Assembly (NCBI GenBank): GCA_024637155.1
Contig: JAGXFR010000012.1
Coordinates: forward strand, 25,495 to 89,494
DNA from: Burkholderiaceae bacterium
GTDB lineage: Bacteria > Pseudomonadota > Gammaproteobacteria > Burkholderiales > Burkholderiaceae_E
DNA: 64,000 nucleotides
Direction: 5' to 3'
The position numbers were made by a program, and so were the translations under genes. The notes beneath the pieces were generated by a model that saw only the letters and a program-made list of their open reading frames with translations, was not told the DNA's origin and did not search any database. This document shows positions 17,041 to 25,669 of the stretch, piece after piece (the first letter of the stretch is position 1; every line of letters starts with the position of its first letter).

Positions 17041-18047
17041 TGCGCGGCCCCCGTGTCCTGGACTTCCTCGAACGCGGACTCGACGCCCGGCCACGGGGCG
17101 GCGGCCGCACTCGCCACGGCCGCTGCCACCTCCGCGCGCGCTTCGTCCAGAACGGCCGCGACGTCTCCGGCACTCATGCCGCGCGCGGCGAGTTTCGCGC
17201 CGGCCAACAACAGCGGGTCGGTCTGCATCGCCGCCGCCAGTTCGGCGGGATTGCGATAAGCGGCCGGATCCACGGAAACATGGCCCTTGAAACGATAGGT
17301 TCTCGCGTGCAGCAGCCTGGGGCCTGCGCCGCCGCGAATCGCCTCGATCAGTTGCCCGGCCGCCGCATGAACCGCTTCGACGTCGTTGCCGTCGACCTCC
17401 AGCGCGTCCATGCCATGGCTGCGGGCGCGCGCCGCCGCGCCCGCGCCCGCCGACATCGTGCCGGTTCGCGTGGTCGCCGACCACTGGTTGTCTTCGCAGA
17501 CGAACAGGATCGGGAGGCGAAAGGCAGCAGCCCAGTTCAGGCTCTCGGCGAAGGGTCCCCGATTGGTCGCGCCGTCCCCGAAGAAACCGACGGCGATCGC
17601 GTCCTTCCCCTGGATCCGGATCGAGTGGGCGGCGCCGACGGCGATCGGAATCCCAGCCGCCACGACGCCGTTGGCGCCGAGCATGCCGACCGAAAAATCG
17701 GCGATATGCATCGAGCCCCCGCGTCCGCCACAGTACCCGCTCGCCTTGCCGAAGAGCTCGTGCATCATCCGCTCGAGGTTCGCGCCCTTGGCGATCGTGT
17801 GTCCGTGACCGCGGTGTGTCGAGGTCAGGTAGTCGGTGGGACGAAGGTGCGCGCAAACGCCGGTGGCAACCGCCTCCTGGCCCGTTGACAGGTGCAGCGG
17901 TCCGCGGACCTGTGCGCTCGACGCAGCCTGCTGACCGAACGCCGCGACGCCGCCCTGGCTCGCTTCCTCTGCCGCGTCCTCGAAGGCCCGAATCCGGCAC
18001 ATCGTCCTGTAGAGCGTCAGCAGCGAATCCGGGAGTTTCTTCTCCAT
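17031..18047 (-). CDS. Thiamine-diphosphate dehydrogenase E1 component, alpha subunit
   Basis: 338-residue TPP-binding subunit like AcoA/PdhA. The TPP motif is GFFGDGATNRGPFAE ending in VCEDNQW, and the active-site-proximal THRGHGHTIAKG and GYCGGRGGSMHIADF are present. The start is ATG 18047 (MEKKLPDSLL). With the beta subunit it would oxidatively decarboxylate a 2-oxoacid or cleave acetoin, passing the acyl group to a lipoyl E2. The gap of 127 bp to tctA suggests the transported tricarboxylate or a product is its substrate; this is context inference. Confidence 0.9.
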   Translation of the reverse strand: MEKKLPDSLLTLYRTMCRIRAFEDAAEEASQGGVAAFGQQAASSAQVRGPLHLSTGQEAVATGVCAHLRPTDYLTSTHRGHGHTIAKGANLERMMHELFGKASGYCGGRGGSMHIADFSVGMLGANGVVAAGIPIAVGAAHSIRIQGKDAIAVGFFGDGATNRGPFAESLNWAAAFRLPILFVCEDNQWSATTRTGTMSAGAGAAARARSHGMDALEVDGNDVEAVHAAAGQLIEAIRGGAGPRLLHARTYRFKGHVSVDPAAYRNPAELAAAMQTDPLLLAGAKLAARGMSAGDVAAVLDEARAEVAAAVASAAAAPWPGVESAFEEVQDTGAAQWL

Positions 18048-18174
18048 CGAGTGTTCCGCATCCAGGGGATCGAGGCAGCGGTCGATGGTAGCAGAGTCGC
18101 TCGCGGGCGACCCCGGCGAGCGCAAGCCGGACCGGACGCCGCGACGGGAAGTCACGGCGCCGGGAAGTGCGACG

Positions 18175-19671
18175 CTAGCGGCCCCGGCTGCGCAGCCAGG
18201 CGCGAACGAGCGGCGGCACCAGGATCATCGCGCCCGCGGCGATCCACAGCCCCATCGAGATCGGGCTTTCCCACAGGATGCCCAGTTCGCCGTTGGTGAT
18301 CGACAGCGCGCGGCGCAGGTTCTGCTCCATCAGGTCGCCGAGCACGAAGCCCAGGATCAGCGGCGCCATCGGGATGCCCTGCTTGCGCAAAAGGTAGCCG
18401 AAGATGCCCAGTGTTGCCATCAGCATCAGATCGAAGGTCGTCGCGTGGACCGCGTAGACGCCCACCGCGCTGATCGCCAGGATCCCGGGCACCAGCGCCC
18501 AGTTCGGGACGGCCAGGATGCGCGTGAACACGCCAACCATCGGGATATTGATGAAGAGCAGGATCACGTTGGCGATGAACAGCGAGGCGATCAATCCCCA
18601 GACCAGCGCCGGCTGCTGGGTGAAGAGCGCCGGGCCGGGCGTGATGTTGTAGAGCGTCAGTGCGCCCACCATCACCGCCGTCGTGCCCGAGCCGGGCACG
18701 CCCAGCGTGAGCATCGGCACGAAGGAACCCGTGGCCGACGCGTTGTTCGCCGCCTCGGGGGCCGCGACGCCGCGGATGTCGCCCTTGCCGAAGGTCCCGT
18801 CCCGGTCGGAAAGGCGCTTTTCGGTGGCATAGGCGATCGCGCTCGCGATCGTGGCGCCCGCTCCGGGCAGCACGCCGATGACGAAGCCCAGAACGCTCGA
18901 ACGCAGCGTCCCCCACCAGGTCGCCATCATTTCGCCAAGGTTGAAGAGCCCGCGTCCGGTGACGCGAATCATCCCCGCGCTGGTGTGATGACTTTCGAGC
19001 ATCAGCAGCATTTCGCTGATCGAGAACAGACCGATCACCACCACGACGAACTGAATGCCATCCGAGAGATGCACCGAATCGCCGGTGAAGCGGTACACGC
19101 CCGAGTTGGAGTCCAGTCCGATGGTCGAAAGGGAGAGCCCGATGATGGCCGCGAGCGCGGCCTTCATCGGCTTGTCGCCCATCAGGCCGGTGATGCACGC
19201 AAACGCGAAGCACATCAGTGCGAAGTACTCGGCGGGGCCGAAGGCAAGCGCCCAGCGCGCCAGCAGCGGCGCGAAGAGCACGAAGCCAATCGTCGCCACC
19301 ATCGAGCCCACGAACGAACTCCACGCGGAAATCGACAGGGCCACGCCGCCCATCCCCTTCTGCGCCATCGGGTAGCCGTCGATCGCGGTCATGATCGCCC
19401 CGGCGTCGCCGGGCACGTTGAGCAGGATCGACGAGATGCGACCGCCGTACTCGCAGCCAATGTAGACCGCCGCCAACAGGATCAGCGCCGTCTCCGGCGG
19501 CAGCTTGAGCGCGTAGGCGAGCGGCATCAGGATGGCAACGCCGTTGATCGGGCCCAGACCGGGCAGCATGCCGACGATCGTGCCGATGAAGGCGCCGATC
19601 GCGCCGACCAGCAGATTGGTCGGCTGCAACGCGACGCCGAAGCCGCTGAGCAGGTGCTCGAGGGCGTCCAT
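18175..19671 (-). CDS. tctA: Tripartite tricarboxylate transporter, large permease TctA (second copy)
   Basis: 498-residue permease with the TctA signatures [57 protein letters not shown] and [20 protein letters not shown]. It is clearly a paralogue of the permease at 5069-6607, not a recent duplicate, since sequence identity is patchy outside the motifs. Its start codon shares a base with the TctB stop. It is the third gene of the transporter set controlled by the TctDE-type two-component system just upstream. Confidence 0.95.
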   Translation of the reverse strand: MDALEHLLSGFGVALQPTNLLVGAIGAFIGTIVGMLPGLGPINGVAILMPLAYALKLPPETALILLAAVYIGCEYGGRISSILLNVPGDAGAIMTAIDGYPMAQKGMGGVALSISAWSSFVGSMVATIGFVLFAPLLARWALAFGPAEYFALMCFAFACITGLMGDKPMKAALAAIIGLSLSTIGLDSNSGVYRFTGDSVHLSDGIQFVVVVIGLFSISEMLLMLESHHTSAGMIRVTGRGLFNLGEMMATWWGTLRSSVLGFVIGVLPGAGATIASAIAYATEKRLSDRDGTFGKGDIRGVAAPEAANNASATGSFVPMLTLGVPGSGTTAVMVGALTLYNITPGPALFTQQPALVWGLIASLFIANVILLFINIPMVGVFTRILAVPNWALVPGILAISAVGVYAVHATTFDLMLMATLGIFGYLLRKQGIPMAPLILGFVLGDLMEQNLRRALSITNGELGILWESPISMGLWIAAGAMILVPPLVRAWLRSRGR

Positions 19672-20117
19672 CAGCGACCTCCCAGCAGGAACGACAGCAC
19701 GCCGGTGGGCAGCACCACGTCGAGGAGCTTGTCAAAGAGAAAGAACATCCCGACCCCGAAACCCACCCCCACGGCCAGGCACTGCTTCCAGTTGCCCCCG
19801 AACGCCATTCCGACCGGTATCGTCATCACCGCGGTCGCCACGATGAAACCGAGCGTCTGGAACAAAGCCGCGTAGGCGAAGATCGCGACGGCACTCAACC
19901 CGATCAGCCGGAAGCGCGCGGCGCTGAAACCCGCCTCGTCAGCCCCGGGCCGGACCACCATCCACAGGCCGCCGATGGCCATCAGGGCGGCGAGCACGCG
20001 CGGGAACGCACGCGGCCCGACCGGTTCGTAGGAAATGGGTGCGACGTAGTCCTGTGCCGCCCAGGCCATGCCCACTGCGGCAACAACACATACGGCACCG
20101 AAGACGCGGTCACTCAT
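19671..20117 (-). CDS. tctB: Tripartite tricarboxylate transporter, small permease TctB (second copy)
   Basis: 148-residue, four-helix protein with the family opening VFGAVCVVAAVGMAWAAQDY and the helix-1 loop SYEPVGPRAFPRVLAALMA. It partners the adjacent TctA, with which it overlaps by one base. It starts 100 bp after tctC; that gap holds a strong GC-rich hairpin (20175-20199). Confidence 0.88.
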   Translation of the reverse strand: MSDRVFGAVCVVAAVGMAWAAQDYVAPISYEPVGPRAFPRVLAALMAIGGLWMVVRPGADEAGFSAARFRLIGLSAVAIFAYAALFQTLGFIVATAVMTIPVGMAFGGNWKQCLAVGVGFGVGMFFLFDKLLDVVLPTGVLSFLLGGR

Positions 20118-20174
20118 GGCGGCTCACGATATTCGAGGGGGAGGATGCCGACCGGATGGCTCCGGCCGGTGGTC

Positions 20175-20199
20175 GCGGGCGCCTCTGCGAGGCGCCCGC
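20175..20199 (-). terminator. 11-bp-stem hairpin between tctC and tctB
   Basis: GCGGGCGCCTC, loop TGC, GAGGCGCCCGC: a perfect stem in the 100-bp gap downstream of the receptor gene. There is no T-tract. It occupies the same functional position as the hairpin at 14245-14268: immediately after the solute-receptor gene and before the permeases. Confidence 0.55.
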
Positions 20200-20217
20200 A
20201 TGGGCCAGCTCCGGATG

Positions 20218-21198
20218 CTACTTGGCGACGTTCAGGCCGAACGAATCAATCAGCTTGCGGTAGTTGTGCACGCTGCGCTTGATGTACACGTCGAGTTCCA
20301 CGCCGGTCAGCGCGAAGGGGAAGAGCCCGCGCTCGGTGCGCAGCTTGTCGAATTCCTTCGAGGCCAGCATCTTGTTGAAGGCATCGGTCCAGACCTTGAA
20401 GTCGGCGTCGCTCACCTTGGGTCCCATGTAGAAACCCCGGATGATCGGCCATTCGATATCGATCCCCTGCTCCTTGGCGGTCGGGACGTTGGCGAATTTG
20501 CCCGTCAGGCGCTTGTCGGACAGCACGGCGAGCACGCGGATCTTGGCGCCGGCGTCCATCTGGGTCAGCGCTTCCGAGGCGTCGCCCGAGTACACCTGGA
20601 CGTGCCCGCCCTGGAGCGCGGTGCTGGCCTCGCCGCCGCCTTCGAAGGCGACGAAGCGCATCGTCTTGTGATCCACGCCGCCGGCCTTGGCGATCAGCGC
20701 GGCCTTCATCCAGTCCTGGCTGCCCACGGTGCCGCCCGCGCCGAACACCACCTTGGTCGAGTCCTTCTTCAGCGCGACCATCAGGTCCTTGAGGTTCTTG
20801 AACGGCGAGTCGGCGGCGACGATCACCGCGCCGAAGTCGGCGCCGACCGCGGAGAGCCAGCGCACGTCGCTCTCGTTGTAGCGGCCGAACTTGCCCTGCG
20901 CGAGATTGAGCAGCGAGCCGCTCGAGAACGCGGTGATCGTGTTGCCGTCGGCGGGACGCTGGGCGATCACCGTGTTGTAGGCGACCGCGCCGATTCCGCC
21001 CGGCATGTAGGTCACGCGCATCGGGTCGGTCGTGTACTTGCCCTCGAGCAGCGCGCTTTGCGCGAGCTTGCAGGTCAGGTCGAAGCCGCCGCCGGGCTTG
21101 GCTCCGGCGATGCATTCACTCTTGTCGAGCGGGCCGGCCGAGACGGCCGTGGCGGCGCACAGCAGCGCGGCGCTGAGAAAGGCAGATTGGAATTTCAT
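20218..21198 (-). CDS. tctC: Tricarboxylate receptor TctC (second copy)
   Basis: 326-residue periplasmic receptor. Signal peptide MKFQSAFLSAALLCAATAVSA, cleavage before GPLDKSE. Blocks ECIAGAKPGGGFDLTCKLAQ (two cysteines that may form a disulfide), RVTYMPGGIGAVAYN and VVFGAGGTVGSQDW resemble the citrate-type TctC more closely than the generic Bug receptors. ATG 21198 is chosen over an in-frame start 66 bp upstream because it begins the signal peptide. It follows the tctE-like kinase gene by 69 bp. Confidence 0.93.
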   Translation of the reverse strand: MKFQSAFLSAALLCAATAVSAGPLDKSECIAGAKPGGGFDLTCKLAQSALLEGKYTTDPMRVTYMPGGIGAVAYNTVIAQRPADGNTITAFSSGSLLNLAQGKFGRYNESDVRWLSAVGADFGAVIVAADSPFKNLKDLMVALKKDSTKVVFGAGGTVGSQDWMKAALIAKAGGVDHKTMRFVAFEGGGEASTALQGGHVQVYSGDASEALTQMDAGAKIRVLAVLSDKRLTGKFANVPTAKEQGIDIEWPIIRGFYMGPKVSDADFKVWTDAFNKMLASKEFDKLRTERGLFPFALTGVELDVYIKRSVHNYRKLIDSFGLNVAK

Positions 21199-21266
21199 GG
21201 TGTCTCCCTGCGGTCGGTTGGAACCCCCGGTCCGCGAGCACGGACCATGGGGCGCTGCGCGCAAGT

Positions 21267-22694
21267 CTACACAGGGCCGGCTTTCAATTCCCTTTCAGGC
21301 GTCTGTGGCAAGCGGATCGCCGCTGCGCAGCCCGTCCCGCCTGCCCCGGGGCCGATCCGCAACTCACCGCCGTGGCGCCGCATGATCGAGGCGACGATCG
21401 CGAGTCCGAGGCCGGACCCCGCGCCGATCGCGTTGCTGGCGCGAAAGAAGCGCGTTCCGGCGCGAGCGCGCTCGCCCTCCGGTATGCCCGGTCCGTCATC
21501 AAGCACCGTGCAGACGGCACCATCCGCTTCCGGTTCCACCCGCACGGTCACTCGCCCCCCCGTCGGAGCATAGCGGATCGCATTGCGCAGCAGGTTGGCG
21601 AGCGCCTCGCCCAACAGGCCGGCGTCGGCCGTGACGAACAGCGTCGCTCCTTCGCCGCCCAGATCCGCGCCGACCTCGAAGCCGAGATCGATACCCTTTT
21701 CGCGCGCCGCCGGCCACGTCTGGCGCGTGACCGTCTCGGCGAGCGCGACGATGTCGATCCGGGCGAGCGTAAAGGCAGCGCTGTCGGCTCGTGCCAGGGA
21801 AAGCATCTGGTTCGACAGGCCGACCGTCTCGTCGAGCTGTGCGCGGATGGCAAGCAGGGCCGTGCGCATCTGCGCCGGATCGGACTCGCGCAACGCGTAG
21901 CCGACCTGCGTCGCCAGCGTCGCCAGCGGCGTGCGCAACTGGTGCGAGGCGTCGTCGACGAAGCGCCGCTGGGCTTCGCCCAGCGCCCGGTTCGCCCCGA
22001 TGTGCTGGTTGATCGCCTGAACCAGGGGGCGCACCTCGGAAGGAACCCGCGCCCCGTCGATGGGCGCAAGATCTTCCGGGGCCCGCTGTCGCACCTCCGC
22101 GCGCAGGCGTTCCAGCGGACGCAGCGCCCACTGCACCCCGACAACCAGGAGAAGTGCGACGACAATCAGCAGCAGCAGATCGCGGCTCAGGTTCTGCAGC
22201 ATCAGGGTACGCGTGAAGTCGTTGCGCGAACGCAGCGTCTCGGCCACCTGGATCACGATCCTCTTGGCGGGCTCCGCTCCGCTCGCCAGCGAATGCAGGG
22301 TCCGGGCGTAGGAACCCACGCGCACGGGTTCCCCGAAATACACGGCGTCGGCGAATTGCGGCCGGCCGCTGACGAGCCGTTCGCGCGGCATCGGCAGCCC
22401 CGCGTGGCCGATCTCCACGAGGCCGTCTTCGGTGGCCACGCGGTAGTAGACCTCGCCGCTCGCGGTCAATTCGAAGAATTCGAGCATCCGGTACGGAAGC
22501 TCGACCGAGATCCCGCCGCTTGCGGTACTGATGTTCGCTTCGATCGACTTGATCGCGCCATAGAGCGAGCGGTCGTAGGCGGCGTTCGCGGTATCGACCG
22601 AGGTGCGCCAGCCCAGCCAGAACTCGGCGCCAACCACCAGAAGAATCCCCGGCAGCAGCACCATCAGCAGCGCGCGCTTGAGACTCAGGGACAT
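21267..22694 (-). CDS. tctE: Sensor histidine kinase, TctE-like
   Basis: 475-residue inner-membrane kinase. A membrane helix at about residues 8-28, a periplasmic sensing domain of about 135 residues and a second helix (LLLLIVVALLLVVGVQWAL) precede HAMP-like sequence, the phospho-acceptor block FVDDASHQLRTPLATL, the N-box EALANLLRNAIRYAP, DDGPGIPEGER and GSGLGLAIVASIMRRHGG. It should phosphorylate the adjacent response regulator on sensing external tricarboxylate. The order regulator-kinase-tctCBA mirrors known tctDE control of tct genes. Confidence 0.92.
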   Translation of the reverse strand: MSLSLKRALLMVLLPGILLVVGAEFWLGWRTSVDTANAAYDRSLYGAIKSIEANISTASGGISVELPYRMLEFFELTASGEVYYRVATEDGLVEIGHAGLPMPRERLVSGRPQFADAVYFGEPVRVGSYARTLHSLASGAEPAKRIVIQVAETLRSRNDFTRTLMLQNLSRDLLLLIVVALLLVVGVQWALRPLERLRAEVRQRAPEDLAPIDGARVPSEVRPLVQAINQHIGANRALGEAQRRFVDDASHQLRTPLATLATQVGYALRESDPAQMRTALLAIRAQLDETVGLSNQMLSLARADSAAFTLARIDIVALAETVTRQTWPAAREKGIDLGFEVGADLGGEGATLFVTADAGLLGEALANLLRNAIRYAPTGGRVTVRVEPEADGAVCTVLDDGPGIPEGERARAGTRFFRASNAIGAGSGLGLAIVASIMRRHGGELRIGPGAGGTGCAAAIRLPQTPERELKAGPV

Positions 22695-22710
22695 GCCAGG
22701 CCCACCCCGG

Positions 22711-23376
22711 TCACGATGCTTCCAGCAGATAGCCGAGCCCGCGCAGCGTGGTGATCCGCACCGGACTGCCCTCGAGGCGCTTGCGCAACCGGTGGATCAG
22801 CACCTCGATCACCTCCGGCGCGACGTCGGCCTCGTCGGGGAATACACGCTCGAGTATCTCGCGTTTCGAAAGCGGCTCCCCGCTGCGCTGAATCAGCGCG
22901 CGCAGCACCGCGTGCTCGCGGGGCGAGAGCGCGAGCGCTTCGCCGTCGAGCATGAACTGGCGCGTCGTCGCATCGTAGGCGAGCGAGCCGCAGGAAAAGC
23001 GCGGATGCTCGCTGCCGCGGGCGCGCCGGATCAGCGCGACGAGGCGCGCTTCCAGCTCGGCCAATTCGAAGGGCTTGGCGAGAAAGTCGTCCGCACCTTC
23101 GTGCAGCGTGCTCACGCGCTCGACGAGCGAGTCGCGTGCGGTGAGAATCAGGATCGGCAGGCGCGCGTCGGCGCCGCGCAATTCAGCAAGCACCTGATGC
23201 CCGTCGCGCCCCGGGAGACCCAGATCCAGGATCAGCGCGTCATAGCGTGTCTGCGCGATGCCGGGGCGCACCATGCGCCCGTCGCTGACCCAGTCGACCT
23301 GGATGCCGCTCTGCCCAAGCGCGCGCACCAGCCAGGTCGCCAGTTCGGGCTCGTCTTCGGCAAGCAGAACACGCAC
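22711..23376 (-). CDS. tctD: Response regulator, OmpR/TctD-like
   Basis: 221-residue regulator. Receiver domain with the acidic pocket AEDEPE, phospho-acceptor Asp in LILDLGLPGRDG and the conserved Lys in FLAKPF; C-terminal OmpR winged helix ending HRLRKRLEGSPVRITTLRGLGYLL. GTG 23376 gives the normal receiver opening VRVLLAEDEPEL, 8 bp after the hemG stop. It lies 16 bp upstream of the kinase gene. It probably activates transcription of tctCBA and the E1 genes. Confidence 0.92.
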   Translation of the reverse strand: MRVLLAEDEPELATWLVRALGQSGIQVDWVSDGRMVRPGIAQTRYDALILDLGLPGRDGHQVLAELRGADARLPILILTARDSLVERVSTLHEGADDFLAKPFELAELEARLVALIRRARGSEHPRFSCGSLAYDATTRQFMLDGEALALSPREHAVLRALIQRSGEPLSKREILERVFPDEADVAPEVIEVLIHRLRKRLEGSPVRITTLRGLGYLLEAS

Positions 23377-23384
23377 GGCGCCGC

Positions 23385-23912
23385 TCAGAACCGGGACAGC
23401 CGCCGTCCGAAAGCCTCGACCCGGCCCCAGTTGGTGAACTCGGCCACGGTGTCGAGCGCCGTCGGACCCTTCGTGATCCACATGATGAAGCGGATCATCT
23501 GCCGGTCGACGAAACCGTAGAGCGAGTAGTCGATGCGCCCCGCGAACACCTCGACCATGCGCGGGCGCCAGGGGATCTGGCGCAGCAGCTTGACGACGTA
23601 GGGGTTGGTGTCCGGGGCGTCCTTTTCGGGCTTGCGCGCGACGACGTTGACCGAAAAGAAGGCGTGCGGCCCCGCATTGAGCAGCTCGGCGTTGTCGTGA
23701 ATGAAGCGCAGCACCTCGGGCGCGTGCTTGCCGTAGCGGATCCGCGCGCCCACCACGATACGGTCGTACTTGGCGAGCGCACGCACGGGCTTGTCTTCAA
23801 TCGACACGAGCTCGACCTCGTGGTCGGCCTGCGCGATCACGTCGCGCAGTCGTTCGCAGATCCGGCGGGTTTGCCCGTCGGTGCTCGAGTACAGGATGAG
23901 AACGTCGGCCAT
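23385..23912 (-). CDS. hemG: Protoporphyrinogen IX dehydrogenase, HemG family flavodoxin
   Basis: 175-residue flavodoxin-fold enzyme that oxidises protoporphyrinogen IX to protoporphyrin IX with quinone as acceptor. The FMN phosphate loop YSSTDGQTRRICERL is near residue 8, followed by VGARIRYGKHAPEVL, a long-chain insert FFSVNVVARKPEKD and the HemG-type C-terminus VDRQMIRFIMWITKGPT. Length is close to E. coli HemG (181). ATG 23912 (MADVLILYSS) is the natural flavodoxin start. It runs directly into tctD with an 8-bp gap; no functional link to tricarboxylate transport is apparent. Confidence 0.9.
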   Translation of the reverse strand: MADVLILYSSTDGQTRRICERLRDVIAQADHEVELVSIEDKPVRALAKYDRIVVGARIRYGKHAPEVLRFIHDNAELLNAGPHAFFSVNVVARKPEKDAPDTNPYVVKLLRQIPWRPRMVEVFAGRIDYSLYGFVDRQMIRFIMWITKGPTALDTVAEFTNWGRVEAFGRRLSRF

Positions 23913-23967
23913 GGCCTCGAATTCTACCTCCGGGCCGCGCGCACCATGCGCCGACGTCCGGCCGGAA

Positions 23968-24165
23968 TCAGGCGCTCGCCTTGCGTCGGTCCAGGCTGAT
24001 CGGCCCCGGCCCATAGGCGAAGATCACGAGGAACCCCCCGGCAATCGCGAAGTTCTTGAGGAACATGATCATCTGCATCTGCTGCGCGAAGTCGAGATGG
24101 AAGAGCAGCGCGGCGGCGATCAGGACGCGGCCCAGGAACTCGGCGTACGTCTGCAGTCCGTTCAT
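23968..24165 (-). pseudogene. DoxX-family protein with large internal deletion
   Basis: 65-residue frame. Residues 1-18 (MNGLQTYAEFLGRVLIAA) match the start of DoxX-family membrane proteins, and residues 19-65 (ALLFHLDFAQQMQMIMFLKN onward) match their C-terminal third. The middle, normally about 65-75 residues with two membrane helices, is missing without a frameshift. DoxX proteins have similar AALLF-like coding sequence at both junction points, so a deletion between short direct repeats would produce this. It may be a remnant, or still be translated as a small two-helix protein. It lies 68 bp after the E3 gene of the bkd operon. Confidence 0.65.
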
Positions 24166-24232
24166 TCGGTCTCTTTCAGGCTGGGGTCGGCAAGTGGTTC
24201 AGCGCTCTGTCGCGCGCTTTGTGCAGCGTACC

Positions 24233-25630
24233 TCAGATGTGCAGCGCGTGGCCCAGCGCGCGCAGCGCCGCTTCCTGCACCGCCTCCCCGAGCGTCGGGT
24301 GCGCGTGGATCGTGCCGGCCACGTCCTCGAGCAGCGCGCCCATCTCGATCGAGTGCGAGAACGCGGTGCACAGTTCAGACACGCCGCGGCCCACTGCCTG
24401 CCAGCCGACGATCCGGTGGTCGTCGCGACGCGCCACCACCCGTACGAAACCGTCGGCGGCGGAGAGGGTCAGCGCGCGGCCGTTGGCCGCGAAGGGGAAC
24501 GCCGCGCTCAGGCACTCCTCGCCCGCCTCGGGCGGGCACTTCCCGACCACGACCACCTCCGGATCCGTGAAGCACACGGCCGGGATCGCCACCGGATCGA
24601 AACGCCGCTGCCGGCCGGCGACCAGCTCCGCGACCATTTCACCCTGCGCCATCGCGCGGTGCGCGAGCATCGGCTCGCCGGTCAGATCACCGATCGCGTA
24701 CACGCCGCGCATCGAGGTGGCGCAGCGATCGTCGATCTGGATGAATTGCCCCTGCATGTCGAGCTGCAGCCGCTCGAGTTCCCAGCCGGTGACGCGCGGC
24801 CGTCGCCCGACGGCCACCAGCACCGCGTCGGCGCCGAGTTCCGACTCTTTCCCCGCCGCAGAGCGCACCCGCACCGCGTCGCCGGCGTCGTTCATTCCGA
24901 TGACTTTGGTGGCGAGGTGCACGCCCACGCCCATGCGCTGCAGCGCCGCGGCCACCGGCCGCGTGAGTTCCTCGTCGTAGCCCGGGAGCACCCGCTCGAG
25001 CGCTTCGACCACGGCCACCTCCGCGCCGAGCTTGCGGTAGACCGTTCCGAGTTCCAGCCCGATGTACCCGGCCCCGACCACGACCAGGCGCTTGGGCACG
25101 CGCTCGGGCGAGAGTGCCTCGGTGGCGGACCACACCTTCCCGCCAAAGGGGAGCGACGGGAGTTCGACCGCCTCCGAGCCGCAGGCAAGCAGCAGGTTCT
25201 GGCAGGAGATGCGCACCGCCTCGCCCTCGCCCTGCACTTCGACGGTCTTGCCGTCCAGAATCCGTGCCCAGCCCTTCACCACGGTCACATGGTGCTTCTT
25301 CAGGAGCGCCCCGACACCGCCGGTGAGCCGCGCGACGATCCCGTCCTTCCATTGCACGGTCTGCGCGACGTCGATGCGCGCGGACGCGGTGCGGATGCCC
25401 ATCGACGCGCCGGACCCGTCGCCTGCCGCGAGGTGACGCACGCGATCGTACTCGTCGGCGGCGTGGATCAGTGCCTTCGACGGGATGCACCCGACGTTCA
25501 CGCAGGTGCCGCCGAGCTTCTGCGCTTCGACCAGCACGGTCGCGACGCCCAGCTGCGCGGCGCGGATTGCCGCGACGTAGCCGCCGGGGCCGCCTCCGAT
25601 CACAAGCAGGGTGGTGGTTTGTGTCTGCAT
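24233..25630 (-). CDS. lpdA: Dihydrolipoamide dehydrogenase (E3)
   Basis: 465-residue FAD disulfide oxidoreductase that reoxidises the lipoyl arm of E2 using NAD+. FAD motif [16 protein letters not shown] near residue 10, redox disulfide [15 protein letters not shown] near residue 40, NAD motif [19 protein letters not shown] near 185 and the C-terminal His-Glu region [17 protein letters not shown]. It is the fourth gene of the bkd operon, 40 bp after E2, and is presumably the dedicated E3 (LpdV-type). It could also serve the orphan E1 pair at 16084-18047. Confidence 0.95.
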   Translation of the reverse strand: MQTQTTTLLVIGGGPGGYVAAIRAAQLGVATVLVEAQKLGGTCVNVGCIPSKALIHAADEYDRVRHLAAGDGSGASMGIRTASARIDVAQTVQWKDGIVARLTGGVGALLKKHHVTVVKGWARILDGKTVEVQGEGEAVRISCQNLLLACGSEAVELPSLPFGGKVWSATEALSPERVPKRLVVVGAGYIGLELGTVYRKLGAEVAVVEALERVLPGYDEELTRPVAAALQRMGVGVHLATKVIGMNDAGDAVRVRSAAGKESELGADAVLVAVGRRPRVTGWELERLQLDMQGQFIQIDDRCATSMRGVYAIGDLTGEPMLAHRAMAQGEMVAELVAGRQRRFDPVAIPAVCFTDPEVVVVGKCPPEAGEECLSAAFPFAANGRALTLSAADGFVRVVARRDDHRIVGWQAVGRGVSELCTAFSHSIEMGALLEDVAGTIHAHPTLGEAVQEAALRALGHALHI

Positions 25631-25669
25631 GGTGCCTGGCTCCCGATTCGTCTTCGTGCGCGCTTGCGT

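Noticed and set aside
16084..18000. Apparent 638-residue fusion upstream of and including the E1 beta subunit
   Set aside because: The first half is an out-of-frame reading of the E1 alpha gene; E1 beta homology begins only at 17040.
18085..19875. 596-codon plus-strand frame over tctA/tctB
   Set aside because: Highly charged low-complexity translation typical of antisense GC-rich DNA; TctA motifs are on the minus strand.
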